The position numbers and the translations under genes were made by a program. Positions 49,894-58,746 of a DNA stretch of 64,000 nucleotides are shown here, in pieces. The notes below the pieces were generated by a model. The model searched no databases, was not told where the DNA came from, and saw only the letters and a program-made list of their open reading frames with translations. The first letter of the stretch is position 1. Each line of letters begins with the position of its first letter. Origin of the DNA: Pseudomonadota bacterium (GTDB lineage Bacteria; Pseudomonadota; Gammaproteobacteria; Burkholderiales; Burkholderiaceae_F); NCBI GenBank assembly GCA_029778535.1, contig JAKOQB010000029.1:1-64000 (forward strand), given 5' to 3'.

Positions 49894-51237
49894 TCAGCGC
49901 GCGCCGAAGAGCCGCTCCATCTCGCGCCGCACCTTGTACGCCGGCAGGCTCTCGTCGATTTTCACGTCGGCCCACGTCAGCGACCGGCCCTTCTTCACGT
50001 CGCGCGCAAGCTTGACGTTGTGCGCGAGCCCCAGCGGCAGCGCGCCGATCGCGAGCGACTTGCTCGCCTGGAACAGCTTGCCCCACACGGTGTAGCCGCC
50101 TTCGCCGTCGAGCAGTTCGCCTGCCTTCAAATCGCGCTTGGCGGTGGCCACTACGTCGGCGTTGAAGCCGGTCGCGACACCGGTCGGCTCGCGCCGCAGC
50201 CCGACCGAAGCGACCGAGATCCCAAGCTCAAGCCCGATCAGGTGCCAGCGCTTGTACAGGCACGCGTAGCGGCCGGTCGGGTCGGTGCGCACCATGTATT
50301 CCTTGAAGCAGTTGCGGATGTACTCGGTTTCGCCCTCGAACACGACGAAGACACCCATGCGGATGTCGTACGGGATCGCGCGGCCGTCCTTGTCCAGCGA
50401 CGAGATCACCTCGACCTGACCCTTCTGATGCAGCACGCCGCCTTCGGCGATCGGGCGGCAGACGAACGGAATGTCGTCGACCGATGCAGACGGATACGTC
50501 AGCCCGTCGGGCGGTGCGGCGAGCCCGGTCGCGTTGCACACCGCCGTGCATTCGATCGACGGCTTGGAACCGTCGAGGAACGAGTTGAACATCTTCGGGT
50601 TCAGGCCGCCGATCTTGGCCTGCTCGGGCGTCAGTCCGTAATTGCCCCACACCGTGTCCGGCGTGGAGTCGGAAAAGTGCGGCAGCCATTTGTGGCCGCG
50701 CCCCGCGGCGACGACCGGGAATCCGGCCGCACGCGCCCAGTCGACGAGATCGCAGATCAGCGCCGGCTGGTCGCCGTAGGCGAGGCTGTAGACGACGCCG
50801 GCTTCCTGCGCCTTGCGCGCCAGCAGCGGGCCGCAGAACGCATCGGCCTCCACCGTCACGTTGACCACGTGCTTTCCGTGCGCGAATGCGCCCAGGCAGT
50901 GCTCGACCGCGGCCGGCGGGTGCCCGGTGCACTCCACGATGATGTCGAGCGCCGGATGCGCGACGAGCGCCTGCCAGTCCTCGGTCAGATGCGTGTTGCC
51001 GCGCGCGAGCGCATCGTCGAGCGAGGCCGCACCGAATCGTTCCGGCTTCCAGCCGACGCGTTCGAGGCTCGCGCGCGCGCCGGCCGGCGACAGGTCCGCG
51101 ATGCCGGCCAGGTGCACGCCCGGCGTACGCGGCACCTGCGCCAGGTACATCGCACCGAACTTGCCGGCGCCGATCAGCCCGACGCGCAGCGGCTTGCCTT
51201 CCGCCGCGCGTTTCTTCAGCATCTGGTGCAGATTCAT
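49894..51237 (-). CDS. NAD(P)-dependent oxidoreductase with C-terminal SAF domain
   Basis: 447 residues, ATG 51237. Rossmann fold with VGLIGAGKFGAMYLAQV, then VVNVTVEADAFCGPLLARKAQEAGVVYSLAYGDQPALICDLVDWAR, resembling homoserine dehydrogenase-like reductoisomerases; the last ~80 residues (VVATAKRDLKAGELLDGEGGYTVWGKL) are a SAF domain, found in sialic acid and sugar-acid enzymes. It probably acts on a hydroxylated carboxylate or sugar derivative. Divergent from the hydratase gene at 51279, and close to the transketolase operon. Confidence 0.8.
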   Translation of the reverse strand: MNLHQMLKKRAAEGKPLRVGLIGAGKFGAMYLAQVPRTPGVHLAGIADLSPAGARASLERVGWKPERFGAASLDDALARGNTHLTEDWQALVAHPALDIIVECTGHPPAAVEHCLGAFAHGKHVVNVTVEADAFCGPLLARKAQEAGVVYSLAYGDQPALICDLVDWARAAGFPVVAAGRGHKWLPHFSDSTPDTVWGNYGLTPEQAKIGGLNPKMFNSFLDGSKPSIECTAVCNATGLAAPPDGLTYPSASVDDIPFVCRPIAEGGVLHQKGQVEVISSLDKDGRAIPYDIRMGVFVVFEGETEYIRNCFKEYMVRTDPTGRYACLYKRWHLIGLELGISVASVGLRREPTGVATGFNADVVATAKRDLKAGELLDGEGGYTVWGKLFQASKSLAIGALPLGLAHNVKLARDVKKGRSLTWADVKIDESLPAYKVRREMERLFGAR

Positions 51238-51278
51238 GGGCGACTTCCTTTCCGATTCCGGCATTCTGCGACAAATCC

Positions 51279-52088
51279 ATGGACCTCGAACTGATCGCAC
51301 GTGAGATGCAGGCGGCACAGGACGGCGCTCAGTTGATCGCGCCTTTCACGAACCGCATCGCCGGCTTCGACAACGCCGCCGCGTACGAAGTCTCGCGCCG
51401 GCTCCACGCGTCGCGCGTGCGCGCGGGATTCAAGCCGGTCGGGCGCAAGATCGGCTTCACCAACTTCAACATCTGGCCCGAGTACGGCGTGTACGCGCCG
51501 ATCTGGGGCAACATGTACGAGTCGACGGTCGCCTACGCGGTTGGCCAGCGCGCGACCGTGCGCATCGGGCACCTGGCGCAGCCTCGAATAGAACCGGAGA
51601 TCGCGTTCCGCCTCAAGGCCGCGCCGCCGACGACCGAGGATCCGGGCGCGATCCTCGCGTGCGTCGACTGGATCGCGCACGGCTTCGAGATCGTGCAGTC
51701 AAACTTCCCCGACTGGAAGTTCGCCGCCGCCGACACGATCGCGCAGAATGGCCTGCACGGAAGCTACTTGATCGGCACGCCGAAACGCGTCGAAGAACTC
51801 GGCCCCGATCTCGTCGCGAAGCTGAAGAATTTCACGATCACGCTGTCGTGCGACGGCGAACTGCGCGACCGCGGGGGCGGCGCCAACGTGCTCGGCAGCC
51901 CGCTGGCGGCAATCGCGCACCTGCTGAAGGTGCTCTCGGGCCAACCGCAGATGCCGCCGCTTGCGGCGGGCGAGATCGTCACCACCGGCACGCTGACGCG
52001 CGCGCTGCCGATACGGCCCGGCGAGGCGTGGAGCACCGCGCTCGAAGGGATCGACCTGCCGGCGCTGACTGCGACGTTCGCCGCGTGA
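51279..52088 (+). CDS. 2-keto-4-pentenoate hydratase/4-oxalocrotonate decarboxylase family protein
   Basis: 269 residues. Landmarks: FKPVGRKIGFTNFNIW, IEPEIAFRLKAAPP (metal-binding E-x-E), GSYLIGTPKRV and the VLGSPLAAIAHLLKVL stretch ending LAAGEIVTTGTLTRALPI. Relatives hydrate 2-keto-4-enoates or decarboxylate oxalocrotonate with magnesium, in aromatic or sugar-acid breakdown. Here the neighbours are a sugar-like cluster, so it may act on a keto-acid intermediate. It shares a divergent promoter region of 41 bases with the SAF gene. Confidence 0.85.
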   Translation: MDLELIAREMQAAQDGAQLIAPFTNRIAGFDNAAAYEVSRRLHASRVRAGFKPVGRKIGFTNFNIWPEYGVYAPIWGNMYESTVAYAVGQRATVRIGHLAQPRIEPEIAFRLKAAPPTTEDPGAILACVDWIAHGFEIVQSNFPDWKFAAADTIAQNGLHGSYLIGTPKRVEELGPDLVAKLKNFTITLSCDGELRDRGGGANVLGSPLAAIAHLLKVLSGQPQMPPLAAGEIVTTGTLTRALPIRPGEAWSTALEGIDLPALTATFAA

Positions 52089-52120
52089 GAGGCGGCCGGC
52101 ACCGCGGGTCCGTCGAAGCG

Positions 52121-53038
52121 TCACTTGCCGCGGTTCTTGCCCCGCGCGTTTGACGCCGTGCGCGACGCCTCCCGGCGCAGCCAGGTCACGAAGCGCGCGA
52201 CCTTGCTCCATTTGCCGTGCGGTTCCGGAAAGACGATGTGGTGGGCGTGCACGCGGATGCCCTTGCGGTCGGGGAACACCGGCACCAGTGCGCCGCTCTT
52301 CAGGTGCACTTCGGCGAGCCGGTTGCTCTCGAGCGCCACGCCGAGTCCCTGCACCGCGGCTTCGATCACCATGTAAGCGCGGTCGAAGCGCAGCGCGTAC
52401 GTGGCCGGGCTCACGGGCACGCCGTGCGCGGCGAACCAGCGCGGCCACTGGACGATATTGACGTCGGAGAAGATCAACGGCTGCCCGAGCAGGTGCTCGG
52501 GACTGCGGATCACCGCGTGTTGCAGCAGCGCGGGGCTGGCGAGGGGGAGCATCTCCTCTTCGAAGATCGTCTCGACGTGCAGGTCGCCCCAGCGGACGGG
52601 GCCGTAACGGATGTCGAGATCGACTTCGCCACGCGAGAAATCGGAATGCGTGTGCGAGGCTGAAAGCTGAATGCGCAGGTCCGGGTGCTCCTTCAGGAAC
52701 GCGGGCAGCCGCGGCATCAGCCACAGGCTGGCGAAGCTGGGCGAAGCGTGCAATCGCAGCACCTCAACGCCCTCGGTGGTGCGCGCATTAAGCGCGGCGC
52801 TCGCGATCAGCGCCAGCGCGCCGGTCAGGTCGTTGCGGAACCGCTCCCCGACGGGAGTCAGCACGAGCCCGCGCGACGTGCGGTCGAACAGCCGCCGTCC
52901 GACGAAGCCTTCGAGATTCGCGATCTGATGGCTGACCGCCGACGCCGTGACATTCATCTCGTCGGCGGCCTTGTTGACGCTGCCGCTGCGCGCGACCACC
53001 TCGAACGCGATGATTCCCTTCAATGGGGGCAGATGCAT
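52121..53038 (-). CDS. LysR-family regulator (GcvA-like) of the transketolase operon
   Basis: 305 residues; ATG 53038 preferred (a TTG at 53047 would add three residues). HTH segment: KGIIAFEVVARSGSVNKAADEMNVTASAVSHQIANLEGFVGRRLFDRTSRGLVLTP. The effector domain has FSRGEVDLDIRYGPVRWGDLHVETIFEEEMLPLASPALL, similar to GcvA. It is divergent from the SDR gene at 53145, 106 bases apart, the usual position of a LysR and its target operon. The gap has AAAAAAAATTC, an A-rich stretch that may be the promoter. Confidence 0.88.
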   Translation of the reverse strand: MHLPPLKGIIAFEVVARSGSVNKAADEMNVTASAVSHQIANLEGFVGRRLFDRTSRGLVLTPVGERFRNDLTGALALIASAALNARTTEGVEVLRLHASPSFASLWLMPRLPAFLKEHPDLRIQLSASHTHSDFSRGEVDLDIRYGPVRWGDLHVETIFEEEMLPLASPALLQHAVIRSPEHLLGQPLIFSDVNIVQWPRWFAAHGVPVSPATYALRFDRAYMVIEAAVQGLGVALESNRLAEVHLKSGALVPVFPDRKGIRVHAHHIVFPEPHGKWSKVARFVTWLRREASRTASNARGKNRGK

Positions 53039-53144
53039 CGGGGTCAAAAAAAATTCAACACGTCCTGAGCGCGGCTAGCTTGCTGCCATTCGGGGCTGAA
53101 CGCAACATGCCGCCCACGTTCAATCCGATCGATCGGGAGAGGCA

Positions 53145-53894
53145 ATGCTGCTGAAGGACAAGGTTGCAATCATCACGGGCGCGGCGTCGGCGCGCGGGAT
53201 CGGCAAGGCGACGGCGCGGCTGTTCGCCGAGCACGGCGCCAAGGTGGCGATCCTGGATCTGAATGCCGACGCGGCGGAACAAGCGGCGCGCGACATCGGC
53301 CCCGGGCACATCGGTCTGGCCTGCAACGTCACCATCAAGGCCGACTGCGAGCGCGCCGCGAAAGAGGTGATCGCGAAGCTCGGGCGGATCGACATCCTCG
53401 TCAACAACGCCGGCATCACGCAGCCGCTGAAGCTGATGGACATCCAGCCGGAAAACTACGAGGCGGTGACTGACGTGTCGCTGCGCGGGACGCTGTACAT
53501 GAGCCAGGCCGTGATTCCCCACATGCGCTCGCGCAAGTCCGGGTCGATCGTCAACATGTCGTCGGTCTCCGCGCAGCGCGGCGGCGGCATCTTCGGCGGG
53601 CCGCACTACTCGGCGGCCAAGGCGGGCGTGCTCGGGCTCGGCAAGGCGATGGCGCGTGAACTCGGTCCCGACAACGTGCGCGTGAACTCGGTCACGCCGG
53701 GCCTGATCCAGACCGACATCACCGGCGGCAAGCTCACCGCAGAACTGAAGGCGGAGATCCTGAAGGGCATTCCGCTCAATCGCCTCGGCGATGCGATCGA
53801 CGTCGCCAACGGGTGCCTGTTCCTCGCCAGCGATCTGTCGAGCTACCTGACCGGCGTCACGCTCGACGTGAACGGCGGGATGCTGATTCATTGA
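53145..53894 (+). CDS. SDR-family NAD(P)-dependent oxidoreductase
   Basis: 249 residues, ATG 53145 behind GGGAGAGG. Cofactor motif TGAASARGIGKA, NNAGITQ, catalytic S (SIVNMSSVSA) and Y-x-x-x-K (YSAAKAGV), then the PGLIQTDIT substrate loop. Likely oxidises or reduces a polyol or hydroxy acid. First gene of an eight-gene run ending at 61762, all in one direction with short gaps. Confidence 0.92.
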   Translation: MLLKDKVAIITGAASARGIGKATARLFAEHGAKVAILDLNADAAEQAARDIGPGHIGLACNVTIKADCERAAKEVIAKLGRIDILVNNAGITQPLKLMDIQPENYEAVTDVSLRGTLYMSQAVIPHMRSRKSGSIVNMSSVSAQRGGGIFGGPHYSAAKAGVLGLGKAMARELGPDNVRVNSVTPGLIQTDITGGKLTAELKAEILKGIPLNRLGDAIDVANGCLFLASDLSSYLTGVTLDVNGGMLIH

Positions 53895-53910
53895 CTCTCA
53901 GGGAACCCAG

Positions 53911-54750
53911 ATGAGCGACGAGATTTCGATACTCGCCGATCGCGCTTACCGGATCCGCCGCTTCGCGCTGCGGATGGGCGAAGTGCAAGGGCAGGGCTAT
54001 ATCGGACAGGCGTTGGGCATGGCCGACATCCTGGCCGTCGCCTATGGCCACGCGCTGAACTTTCGTCCCGACGATCCCAAGTGGGAAGGGCGCGACCGCT
54101 TCCTGCTTTCGCACGGGCATTACGCGATCGCTTTCTACGCCGCGCTGATCGAGGCCGGCATCCTCCCCGAGGCGGAGCTGGAAACCTACGGCGGCGACGA
54201 CAGCCGCCTGCCGATGTCCGGCATGGCGACCTACACGCCGGGCATGGAGATGTCGGGCGGATCGCTTGGCCAGGGCCTGCCGATCGCGGTGGGCATGGCG
54301 CTCGCGCTGCGCCAGAAGGGCAATCCGGCCTTCGTCTACAACTGCATGTCCGACGGCGAGCTGGACGAAGGCTCGACATGGGAAGCGGCGCTGTCGGCCA
54401 GCCACTTCCAGCTCGCGAATCTGATCACGCTGGTCGACGTCAACAACCAGCAGGCCGACGGCAACTCGACCAAGGTGCTGGGCTTCGAGCCGCTGGTCGA
54501 CAAGTGGGCTTCCTTCGGCTGGCACGTGCAGCGCATCGACGGCAACGACCTTCCGGCGGTGCTGGCCGCGTTCGACAAGGCGCGCAATCTTCCGCAGCCG
54601 CGGCCGCGCGTGATCCTGTTCGACACGAAGATGGGGCGCGGCGTGCCGTTCCTCGAGCAACGCGAGAAGAACCACTTCATGAACGTGGCTGCGGAGGAGT
54701 GGCAGCACGCGATCGAACTGCTGGACGCCGCGCACGCGGCAAGGGGTTGA
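53911..54750 (+). CDS. Transketolase, N-terminal subunit
   Basis: 279 residues. TPP-binding half: RDRFLLSHGHYAIAFYAALIEAG, GGSLGQGLPIAVGMALALRQKG, and CMSDGELDEGSTWEAALSASHFQLANLITLVDVNNQQADG with the GDG/SDGE-x-x-E-G-x-x-W-E-A and N motif. The catalytic pyrimidine half is in the next gene, an arrangement known for apulose-4-phosphate and sulfosugar transketolases. It is 16 bases after the SDR. Confidence 0.9.
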   Translation: MSDEISILADRAYRIRRFALRMGEVQGQGYIGQALGMADILAVAYGHALNFRPDDPKWEGRDRFLLSHGHYAIAFYAALIEAGILPEAELETYGGDDSRLPMSGMATYTPGMEMSGGSLGQGLPIAVGMALALRQKGNPAFVYNCMSDGELDEGSTWEAALSASHFQLANLITLVDVNNQQADGNSTKVLGFEPLVDKWASFGWHVQRIDGNDLPAVLAAFDKARNLPQPRPRVILFDTKMGRGVPFLEQREKNHFMNVAAEEWQHAIELLDAAHAARG

Positions 54751-54752
54751 CG

Positions 54753-55751
54753 ATGAGCAGCACCGTAGTGAACAAGCCGCGCCTGACCACCTCCGCGATG
54801 ATCGCGTCGATCGCCGGCGAGGGGCAGCGCACGCGCCCGGCCCCGTTCGGCAAGGCGCTGGTGCAACTGGCGCAACTGCGGCCCGAGATCGTCGGCATGA
54901 GCGCGGATCTCGCCAAGTACACCGACATGCACCTCTTCGCGCAGGCGTATCCGGAGCGTTTCTTCCAGATGGGCATGGCCGAGCAGCTTCTGATGGGCGC
55001 CGCCGGCGGCATAGCGAAGGAGGGCTTCATCCCGTTCGCCACCACCTACGCGGTGTTCGCGTCGCGCCGCGCGTACGACTTCATCCATCAGGTGATCGCC
55101 GAAGAGAACCTGAACGTCAAGATCGCCTGCGCGCTGCCGGGGCTGACCACCGGCTACGGGCCGAGCCATCAGGCGACGGAGGATCTGGCGATCTTCCGCG
55201 GCATGCCGAACCTGACGATCATCGACCCGTGCGACGCGGTCGACATCGAGCAGGCGGTGCCGGCGATCGCCGCGCACAACGGCCCCGTTTACATGCGCCT
55301 GTTGCGCGGCCAGGTGCCGGTCGTGCTCGACGAGTACAAGTACAAGTTCGAGCTCGGCAAGGCCAAGCTGCTGCGCGACGGCGTTGATGCGCTGATCATT
55401 TCCAGCGGCATCCTGACGATGCGCGCGCTGGAGGTGGCCGCTGCGCTGCGCTCGGACAGCGTCGATGTGGCCGTGCTGCACGTGCCGACGATAAAGCCGC
55501 TGGACGAGGAAACGATCGTGCGCGAAGCGTCGCGCAACGGGCGCCTGGTGATCGTCGCGGAGAACCATTCGATCGTCGGCGGGCTGGGCGAGGCGGTCGC
55601 TGGCGTGCTGCTGCGCTCCGGCGTCACGCCGCCGTTCCGCCAGATCGCGCTGCCCGATGCGTTCCTCGACGCCGGCGCGCTGCCGACCCTGCACGACAAG
55701 TACGGCATCTCGACCGCGGCCATCGCGAAATCGGTCAAGGGCTGGCTTTGA
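54753..55751 (+). CDS. Transketolase, C-terminal subunit
   Basis: 332 residues, directly after the N-terminal subunit. It carries the pyrimidine-binding half (DLAKYTDMHLFAQAYPERFFQMGMAEQLLMGAAGGIAKEGFIPFATTYAVFASRRAYDFI), with the catalytic E in GMAEQ and histidines at GYGPSHQATED, and the transketolase C-terminal domain (VAVLHVPTIKPLDEETIV). The two subunits form one active enzyme that transfers two-carbon ketol groups. Confidence 0.9.
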   Translation: MSSTVVNKPRLTTSAMIASIAGEGQRTRPAPFGKALVQLAQLRPEIVGMSADLAKYTDMHLFAQAYPERFFQMGMAEQLLMGAAGGIAKEGFIPFATTYAVFASRRAYDFIHQVIAEENLNVKIACALPGLTTGYGPSHQATEDLAIFRGMPNLTIIDPCDAVDIEQAVPAIAAHNGPVYMRLLRGQVPVVLDEYKYKFELGKAKLLRDGVDALIISSGILTMRALEVAAALRSDSVDVAVLHVPTIKPLDEETIVREASRNGRLVIVAENHSIVGGLGEAVAGVLLRSGVTPPFRQIALPDAFLDAGALPTLHDKYGISTAAIAKSVKGWL

Positions 55752-55794
55752 TTCACCTCGACAACGCGATGAACGCCAGTTCCGCGACGCTCGT

Positions 55795-55892
55795 CGTCCC
55801 AGCCCCGGATTCATGCAATCGGGGGCAGGCTCGAGCGAGAACCCGATGTCTTGCGCAAGAAGACGCTGGATTCCCGCTTGCGCGGGAATGAC
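55795..55892. repeat. Dispersed palindromic repeat (type C), second copy
   Basis: It begins near CGTCCCAGCCCCGG and ends ATTCCCGCTTGCGCGGGAAT, the same hairpin as at 8531-8550 in reverse. The intervening part carries AATCGGGGGCAGG. It sits between the transketolase and dctP genes, which are probably cotranscribed through it. Confidence 0.65.
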
Positions 55893-55933
55893 GAGTGGCC
55901 CAATCGCTACACCCCATCTTACGGAGACTATCA

Positions 55934-56908
55934 ATGAAACTGAATTCCCTACTGGCGGCCGTCGCGCTCGCGCTCACGGCAACCACCGCCGGCGCCCAGA
56001 CGAAGCTCACGCTCGGCCACGGCGCGGCACCGGGCAATCCCAGGCACGAGGCCGCGGTCGCCTTCGCCAACGCCGTCAAGCAGAAGAGCGGCGGCAGGAT
56101 CGAGGTGCAGGTCGCGCCGTCCGCGCAGATGGGCGACGACGCCGCGATGCTGACGGCGCTGCGCACCGGGACGCTCGACATGTCGGCCAACAGCCAGGGT
56201 GCGGCGTCGACGATCGTTCCCGAATACGCGGCCTTCGGCATGCCGTTCCTGTTCTCGGAGCCGGCGCAGGCGTTCAGGCTGCTCGACGGTCCGCTCGGCA
56301 AGGAACTCGCCGACAAGTCCGCGCAGAAGGGCCTGATCGTGCTCGGCTACTGGGACAACGGCATCCGCCACGTCTCCAACAGCAAGCGGCCCGTGCTGAC
56401 GCCGGCCGACATGAAGGGCCTGAAGATCCGCACGCCGCCCGACGCGGTGACGATCGACATCATGACCGCGCTCGGCGCCGACACGCAGCAGATCAAGTTC
56501 GCCGAGCTGTACGTGGCGCTTCAGCAGGGCGTGGTCGACGGGCAGGAGAACCCGCTCGCGAACATCGATGCGTCGAAGCTGTACGAGGTGCAGAAGTTCA
56601 TCTCGCTGACCGGCCACAAGTTCGAGATGACGCCGTTCCTGATGAGCAAGCGCACCTGGGACCGACTGTCCGAAGCGGACCGCAAGATCATCATGGACGC
56701 CGCGCACGAAGCGACCGCGCTGCAGCGCAAGCTGTCGAAGGAGGCGGATGAGCGCCTGGTCAGCGAATTGAAGAGCAAGGGCGTGCGCATCGACAAGGTC
56801 GATCAGTCGCAGTTCGCCAAGGCCACCCAGTCGGTGACGGCGAAATGGGAAGGCGGCCCGATCGGCGACTATGTGAAGAAGGTCGTCGCCGCCGCGCACG
56901 TCAAATGA
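55934..56908 (+). CDS. dctP: TRAP transporter substrate-binding protein
   Basis: 324 residues, ATG 55934. Signal peptide to about residue 21 (LLAAVALALTATTAGA). Typical DctP sequences: LGHGAAPGNPRHEAAVAFANAVKQKSGGRIEVQVAP, AELYVALQQGVVDGQENPLANI with the ligand arginine near GLKIRTPPDAV. It captures the substrate in the periplasm. Ligands of related proteins are C4-dicarboxylates, 2-keto acids, sugar acids or sulfonates; the operon suggests a polyol-like or sugar-acid ligand. Confidence 0.92.
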   Translation: MKLNSLLAAVALALTATTAGAQTKLTLGHGAAPGNPRHEAAVAFANAVKQKSGGRIEVQVAPSAQMGDDAAMLTALRTGTLDMSANSQGAASTIVPEYAAFGMPFLFSEPAQAFRLLDGPLGKELADKSAQKGLIVLGYWDNGIRHVSNSKRPVLTPADMKGLKIRTPPDAVTIDIMTALGADTQQIKFAELYVALQQGVVDGQENPLANIDASKLYEVQKFISLTGHKFEMTPFLMSKRTWDRLSEADRKIIMDAAHEATALQRKLSKEADERLVSELKSKGVRIDKVDQSQFAKATQSVTAKWEGGPIGDYVKKVVAAAHVK

Positions 56909-56975
56909 CGGCGAGCGAAACATTAACTACGGGCCGGCCGTGCGGCCGGTCCCGCTCCAATCCCGAGGAGACAAC

Positions 56976-57482
56976 ATGGCATCCGTGGTTGCGGAGAGGC
57001 TGAATCGCGGCGTCGCGTGGGTGTGCGCCGCGATCCTCTACTTCACGTTCGGCGCGATCTTCTTCATCCTCTGCTCGGACGTGTTCCTGCGCTATTTCAG
57101 GGGCTCGAGCCTGCACTGGGCGTCCGAGATCCCCGAACTTCTGTTTCCGTGGCTGGTGATGGCGGGCGTCGTCCTCGCCGCACAGCACGGCGCGCATATC
57201 GCGACGACGTTCCTGGCCGACGCCGTGCATGAGCGAACGCGGCGCGTGATCGCCGCCGTCGGCCACGTCGCGATCATCGGCGCGTACGCGACGCTGGCGG
57301 TGGTCACGGCGCAGGCGATTCCGATCGTCGCGGACGAGCGCTCGCCCATCCTTCAAATCCCCGGGTCGGTCACCTACTTCTGCCTGCTGACGGGATTCGT
57401 GTTGATCGTCCTGGTCCACCTGGGCGAACTGTTGCACTGGGTGAAGGCACCCGCGGCGCACGTCACCGGAGCGTACCAATGA
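56976..57482 (+). CDS. dctQ: TRAP transporter small permease
   Basis: 168 residues; I prefer ATG 56976, which has GAGGAG upstream, over an earlier ATG at 56940. Four membrane helices, including LYFTFGAIFFILCSDVFLRYF, WASEIPELLFPWLVMAGVVLAAQHGAHIA and TYFCLLTGFVLIVLVHLG. The LFPWLVMAGVVLAAQ with E-I-P-E is typical of DctQ. It overlaps the large permease start by four bases (ATGA). Confidence 0.9.
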   Translation: MASVVAERLNRGVAWVCAAILYFTFGAIFFILCSDVFLRYFRGSSLHWASEIPELLFPWLVMAGVVLAAQHGAHIATTFLADAVHERTRRVIAAVGHVAIIGAYATLAVVTAQAIPIVADERSPILQIPGSVTYFCLLTGFVLIVLVHLGELLHWVKAPAAHVTGAYQ

Positions 57483-58738
57483 GCATCCTCGCCTTCGCCA
57501 TCTTCGCGCTTGCCGCGGTCGCCGCGATTCCGATCGCGCACGCGCTGGTGCTCGCGTCCATCGGCGCGATCGCGTATTCGGATCGCATTCCGCTCACCCT
57601 GGTGGTCGAGCAGATGGTTTCGCAGGTCCAGAGCTTCTCGCTGATCGCGATTCCGTTCTTCATCCTGACCGGCGCGCTGATGATGGGCGGCCGGCTCGGC
57701 CAGACGCTGATCGACCTGATGACGACGCTGATCGGGCGTTTCCACGGCGGGCCCGCGCAGGTCGGCGTGCTGTCGTCGACGATCTTCGGCGGCGTGTCCG
57801 GGTCGGCGGTGGCCGACGCCTCCGCCATCGGCTCGATGCTGATTCCTTGGCAGAAGAAGCTCGGCTATCCGGGGTCCTTTGCAGCGGCGACGCTCGCCTC
57901 GGCCGCGACCATCGACATCCTGATTCCGCCGTCGATTCCGTTCATCCTGTTCGCGCTCGCCTCGGGCGCGTCGATCGGATCGCTGTTCATGGCCGGCATC
58001 CTGCCGGGGGTGATGCTGTGCGTCGGGTTCATGGCGGTGTGCTACTTCGTCGGGCGGAGCAAGAACTATCCGCGCGAAACGCGGCCGATCAGCCTGCGCC
58101 TCGTGCTGCGCGAAGTGGGCTATGCGTCGCCCGCGCTGGCGCTGCCGGTGCTGATCGTCATCTTCCTGCGCTTCGGCATCGCCACCCCGACGGAAGTGAG
58201 CGTGATCAGCACGCTGTACGCGGCGGTCGTGTCGGCGGTGCTGTACCGCGACCTGACGCTTAAGCGCGTGAAAGCCGCGCTGATCGAATCGGGCATCGCC
58301 ACCGGCGTCGTGCTGCTCGTCATCATGGCGTCGAGCGCGATGGGCTGGATCATCACGTTCGAGCAGCTGCCGGCCACGTTCGCGGAGTTCGCGAAGAACA
58401 CCCTGCAGGACCCCTGGCTGATCATCCTGGCGATGAACCTGATCATGATCGTCGCCGGCATGTTCATCGACCTGCCGGCCGCGGTGCTGCTGCTGACGCC
58501 GATCTTCGTGCCGTTGGCGCAGATGGCCGGGATGGATCCGGTGCAACTGGGCGTGATGATGGTAGTCAACCTCGCGATTGGGCTGTACACGCCGCCGGTC
58601 GGCACGACCCTTTTCATCACCAGTTCGATCGCCAGGGTCAAGATCGGGGAGACCGTGCGGGCGATGGTTCCCTTCTATCTGGTCGCCGTGCTCGTGCTCG
58701 CGCTGATGAGCTACGTGCCGGCGCTGACGATTCGTTGA
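57479..58738 (+). CDS. dctM: TRAP transporter large permease
   Basis: 419 residues with about twelve hydrophobic segments. FSLIAIPFFILTGALMMGG is the first of the diagnostic stretches, then STIFGGVSGSAVADASAIGSMLIPWQKKLGY, FAAATLASAATIDILIPPSIPFILFA and NLAIGLYTPPVGTTLFITSSIA, which are DctM signatures. It provides the sodium-coupled import channel. The next gene's start lies 8 bases after its stop. Confidence 0.93.
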   Translation: MSILAFAIFALAAVAAIPIAHALVLASIGAIAYSDRIPLTLVVEQMVSQVQSFSLIAIPFFILTGALMMGGRLGQTLIDLMTTLIGRFHGGPAQVGVLSSTIFGGVSGSAVADASAIGSMLIPWQKKLGYPGSFAAATLASAATIDILIPPSIPFILFALASGASIGSLFMAGILPGVMLCVGFMAVCYFVGRSKNYPRETRPISLRLVLREVGYASPALALPVLIVIFLRFGIATPTEVSVISTLYAAVVSAVLYRDLTLKRVKAALIESGIATGVVLLVIMASSAMGWIITFEQLPATFAEFAKNTLQDPWLIILAMNLIMIVAGMFIDLPAAVLLLTPIFVPLAQMAGMDPVQLGVMMVVNLAIGLYTPPVGTTLFITSSIARVKIGETVRAMVPFYLVAVLVLALMSYVPALTIR

Positions 58739-58746
58739 GAGATCCC